Origin: Bacillota bacterium
GTDB lineage: Bacteria; Bacillota; Clostridia; DSM-8532
Direction: 5' to 3'
Assembly (NCBI GenBank): GCA_023415825.1
Contig: JAEZJF010000010.1
Location: 62,001-126,000 of the forward strand
DNA length: 64,000 nt
A program made the translations under genes and the position numbers. Under the pieces are notes generated by a model. The model saw only the letters and a list, made by a program, of their open reading frames with translations, was not told where the DNA came from and did no database searches. The first letter of the stretch is position 1, and every line of letters starts with the position of its first letter. Positions 62,059-64,000 of the stretch are shown here, piece after piece.

Positions 62059-62088
62059 TTGACTGAGAGTCAGTCAGTATAATATAAT
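62059..62088 (+). promoter_or_regulatory. TetR-gene promoter with overlapping operator
   Basis: TTGACT at 62059-62064 and TATAAT at 62083-62088 are separated by 18 bases. The inverted repeat TGACTGA GAG TCAGTCA (62060-62076) overlaps the -35 and spacer. Such TGACTGA-type sites bind TetR regulators, so the gene at 62112 probably represses itself and the ABC genes here. Confidence 0.75.
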
Positions 62089-62111
62089 AGAAGCAGAGGT
62101 GATTTTTTCCA

Positions 62112-62723
62112 ATGGCAAGAATTACAAAAGCTCCACAGGAGCGCAGAAAAGAAATACTGGACACAGCTTTGGAGCTGTTCTTAAAAAACGGGTATGAAAA
62201 AACGTCTGTAAGCGATATTGTGCACAAGCTTAATGTAGCTCAGGGCCTTTTCTATTACTACTTTAAATCCAAGGAAGAGGTATTCCGGGCTGCACTGGAA
62301 CAATATACCGATGATTTTGCAGCTAAGCTTGAGTCCATTATCCTCGATGACTCCATTTCTTTTATAAAGCGTATCGAGTACGTTCTTAAGACCAAGGATC
62401 AGCTTTTCCACCAGTCGGAAGAGGTATTGATGGAGGGAATTCAACACTCGGAACAGCTTGAAATGGACTATAGGCTTTCCATTCATGTGGCGCAGATCCT
62501 TGTAGGCCCTGTTAGTGAGGCACTGAGCAATGCCAATGAGAAAGGGGTCATCAGTATAAAAGATACTACTGCCACAGCAACATTTTTGGTATTCGGTATT
62601 TTTGGACTGATACACGGAAATCCGGAGCAGCTGCATAACAACCAGTATTTGGACCCTCAAGATATCATTCATCTCATTTCAAAGGTGTTGGGGGTAACTC
62701 CTGAGGCTTTGGGCCAAATTTGA
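62112..62723 (+). CDS. TetR/AcrR-family transcription regulator
   Basis: 203-residue regulator. The N-terminal DNA-binding domain (residues 8-55) has the helix-turn-helix TSVSDIVHKLNVAQGLFYYY followed by FKSKEEVFRAALEQY. The C-terminal ligand-binding domain is helical and unspecific. The start of the following ABC gene is 20 bases after its stop. It probably represses the exporter operon and itself through the TGACTGA palindrome at 62060-62076, with relief by a substrate of the exporter. Confidence 0.9.
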   Translation: MARITKAPQERRKEILDTALELFLKNGYEKTSVSDIVHKLNVAQGLFYYYFKSKEEVFRAALEQYTDDFAAKLESIILDDSISFIKRIEYVLKTKDQLFHQSEEVLMEGIQHSEQLEMDYRLSIHVAQILVGPVSEALSNANEKGVISIKDTTATATFLVFGIFGLIHGNPEQLHNNQYLDPQDIIHLISKVLGVTPEALGQI

Positions 62724-62743
62724 AAACAGGAAGGGAAATCGTT

Positions 62744-63448
62744 ATGAATCCTCTTATTCAGTTTAAAAACGTCACAAAAGAGTATCCTGCAGGGGAACTT
62801 AAAATCCGCGCTGTTGACGATATCAGCTTTGATATTGAAAAGGGCGAATTCGTAGTCATTCTAGGGCCCAGCGGAGCAGGTAAAAGCACGGTTCTGAACT
62901 TGCTTGGAGGAATGGACAAAGCAACAAAGGGGTCTTTAATGATTGACGGCCGGGATCTCTCACTGTTGGATGATAATGGGCTTACGGCCTACAGATGTGA
63001 CGATGTGGGCTTTGTTTTTCAGTTCTATAACCTTATTCCCACACTTACAGCTTATGAGAATGTGGCGATTACCAAGGAAATAGTGAAAAACGCGCTGGAT
63101 GTCAGGGAAACGCTTGAGTCAGTCGGTCTGGCAGATCGTATGCATCAGTTTCCAGCACAGCTTTCAGGTGGTGAACAACAGCGTGTCTCCATTGCAAGGG
63201 CCATCTGCAAAAATCCAAAGATCCTCCTTTGTGATGAGCCTACAGGGGCATTGGACAGCGAAACAGGTGTGCTTATCCTGACGCTCCTGCAAAAAATGAG
63301 CCGGGAAAAGGGCCACACAGTGGTCATTGTCACCCATAATTCATCTCTTGCACCTGCGGCTGATCGTGTTATCAAGATGCGGAACGGCAAAATTAATGAG
63401 CAGGTACTCAATTCTAACCCTCTTAATGTGGAGGAGGTGAACTGGTAA
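62744..63448 (+). CDS. ABC exporter ATP-binding protein (MacB/LolD/SalX type)
   Basis: 234-residue ATPase that drives an FtsX-like permease. Walker A GPSGAGKST near residue 43, signature LSGGEQQRVSIARA, Walker B ILLCDEPTGALD and the H-loop VTHNSS are all present. ATG at 62744 is chosen over 62720 because AGGAAGGG lies before it. Its stop overlaps the permease start (TAATG). The pair is in a TetR-controlled operon. It may export an antimicrobial, lipid or peptide. Confidence 0.93.
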   Translation: MNPLIQFKNVTKEYPAGELKIRAVDDISFDIEKGEFVVILGPSGAGKSTVLNLLGGMDKATKGSLMIDGRDLSLLDDNGLTAYRCDDVGFVFQFYNLIPTLTAYENVAITKEIVKNALDVRETLESVGLADRMHQFPAQLSGGEQQRVSIARAICKNPKILLCDEPTGALDSETGVLILTLLQKMSREKGHTVVIVTHNSSLAPAADRVIKMRNGKINEQVLNSNPLNVEEVNW

Positions 63449-64000
63449 TGCTCTTGCGAAAAATGTTTCGGGATATGAAGACCAATGTTACCCAATTTAT
63501 TTCAATTTTTATCATGTCTGTTTTAGGCGTGCTGGTGTTTTCAGGTATTAATGCGGAATGGTATGGTATGGAGTCGGAGGCTGACCGCTATTATGAGGAA
63601 TCAAGGATGCCGGAATTTTGGATAGTGGGGCAGGATTTCAACCGGGAGACGGCAGCCGAGGTTTCTAAGATACCGGGGGTTCTCACCGCATCTCGCCGAT
63701 TGACCCTGGACAGTGTTGCGGCTTTGGAAGGACGGCCAATAATTAGACTCAATATTGTAGAGGATAATCAATTATCCCGCCCGCATGTTGTTGAAGGAGC
63801 TATGTTTGATACCGCCCAAGATGGCTTATGGCTGGACGCTTCTTTTGCAGAGGCCCAGCATATGAAGGTTGGCGATTTCATTACCCTTGAGGCTTTTGGA
63901 CTAAAGATAAACAAAAAAATTCTCGGCTTCATTCTGCATCCCGAGTATGTTTATAACGTACAAGATGAATCTGAGCTTTTACCGAACCCAAAAGTGTATG
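63448..64000 (+). CDS. FtsX-like ABC permease, N-terminal part (open to window edge)
   Basis: The frame starts at 63448, overlapping the ATPase stop, and stays open to base 64000. The 184 codons seen encode an N-terminal transmembrane helix (FISIFIMSVLGVLVFSGI) followed by an extracellular MacB-like periplasmic domain (MPEFWIVGQDFNRE, PGVLTASRRLTL). Family members have four helices in total, so most of the protein lies outside the window. It partners the ATPase directly before it. Confidence 0.85.
   Translation, partial: MLLRKMFRDMKTNVTQFISIFIMSVLGVLVFSGINAEWYGMESEADRYYEESRMPEFWIVGQDFNRETAAEVSKIPGVLTASRRLTLDSVAALEGRPIIRLNIVEDNQLSRPHVVEGAMFDTAQDGLWLDASFAEAQHMKVGDFITLEAFGLKINKKILGFILHPEYVYNVQDESELLPNPKVY

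Overview
The window looks like chromosome of an anaerobic, low-to-mid GC Bacillota, most likely class Clostridia. The reasons are the Pho/c-di-AMP genes, the YesMN two-component system, an S-layer-homology protein, a CtpA-type protease, frequent TTG starts behind strong AGGAGG-like ribosome sites, and single sigma-A-type promoters. I cannot name the genus from sequence alone. The backbone has typical mid-GC codon use. The stretch from about 42.6 to 57.7 kb is much AT-richer and full of mobile and broken genes.

Layout. 0-7.9 kb: pstB-phoU-phoB, then cdaA-cdaR (c-di-AMP synthesis and its regulator), an FAD oxidoreductase and a PhoR/WalK-type kinase, all on one strand. 7.9-14.8 kb: an S-adenosylhomocysteine/guanine-type deaminase, RqcH (convergent), a cluster of palindromic repeats with a 30-residue membrane peptide, CvpA, a small unknown protein, an EamA transporter and an AraC/GyrI-type regulator. 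14.8-21 kb: a cell-envelope group of a repeat-containing secreted protein, an S-layer-homology protein, a CtpA protease and a membrane-anchored propeller protein. 21-25.9 kb: a nuclease-helicase fusion, then a Tim44-like protein and an SPFH/zinc-ribbon protein that look like an envelope-stress pair.

25.9-42.5 kb is a carbohydrate-utilisation locus built around a YesM/YesN pair. A leftward operon carries a fucose-isomerase-like enzyme, a PfkB kinase, the sensor and the regulator. A divergent rightward operon carries an AllA-like cupin, a binding-protein ABC transporter, a GH31 glycosidase, a class II aldolase, an enolase-superfamily dehydratase, an EamA transporter and an aldehyde dehydrogenase. 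The parts fit import of a glycoside, hydrolysis, isomerisation, phosphorylation, aldol cleavage and oxidation, possibly with export of an acid. The substrate is not known.

43.5-57.9 kb holds two integrative elements in tandem at tRNA-Trp(CCA). The intact tRNA lies at 57786-57861 on the minus strand. Two further copies of its 3' half plus its terminator lie at about 51.35 kb and 43.53 kb, and similar sequence follows each of these copies. The integrase is a pseudogene. The left element contains an IS3-family element split by an IS21-family element, both with intact target duplications. The right element carries a repressor-like gene, unknown genes, a broken primase-type ATPase, a HEPN-like protein and a truncated DUF4238-like protein.

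57.9-64 kb returns to backbone: a Gfo/Idh oxidoreductase, a MalY/PatB lyase, a TSCPD protein, TrmB, then a TetR-controlled ABC exporter whose FtsX-like permease runs off the window. A 33-bp palindrome occurs five times in intergenic DNA across the window.
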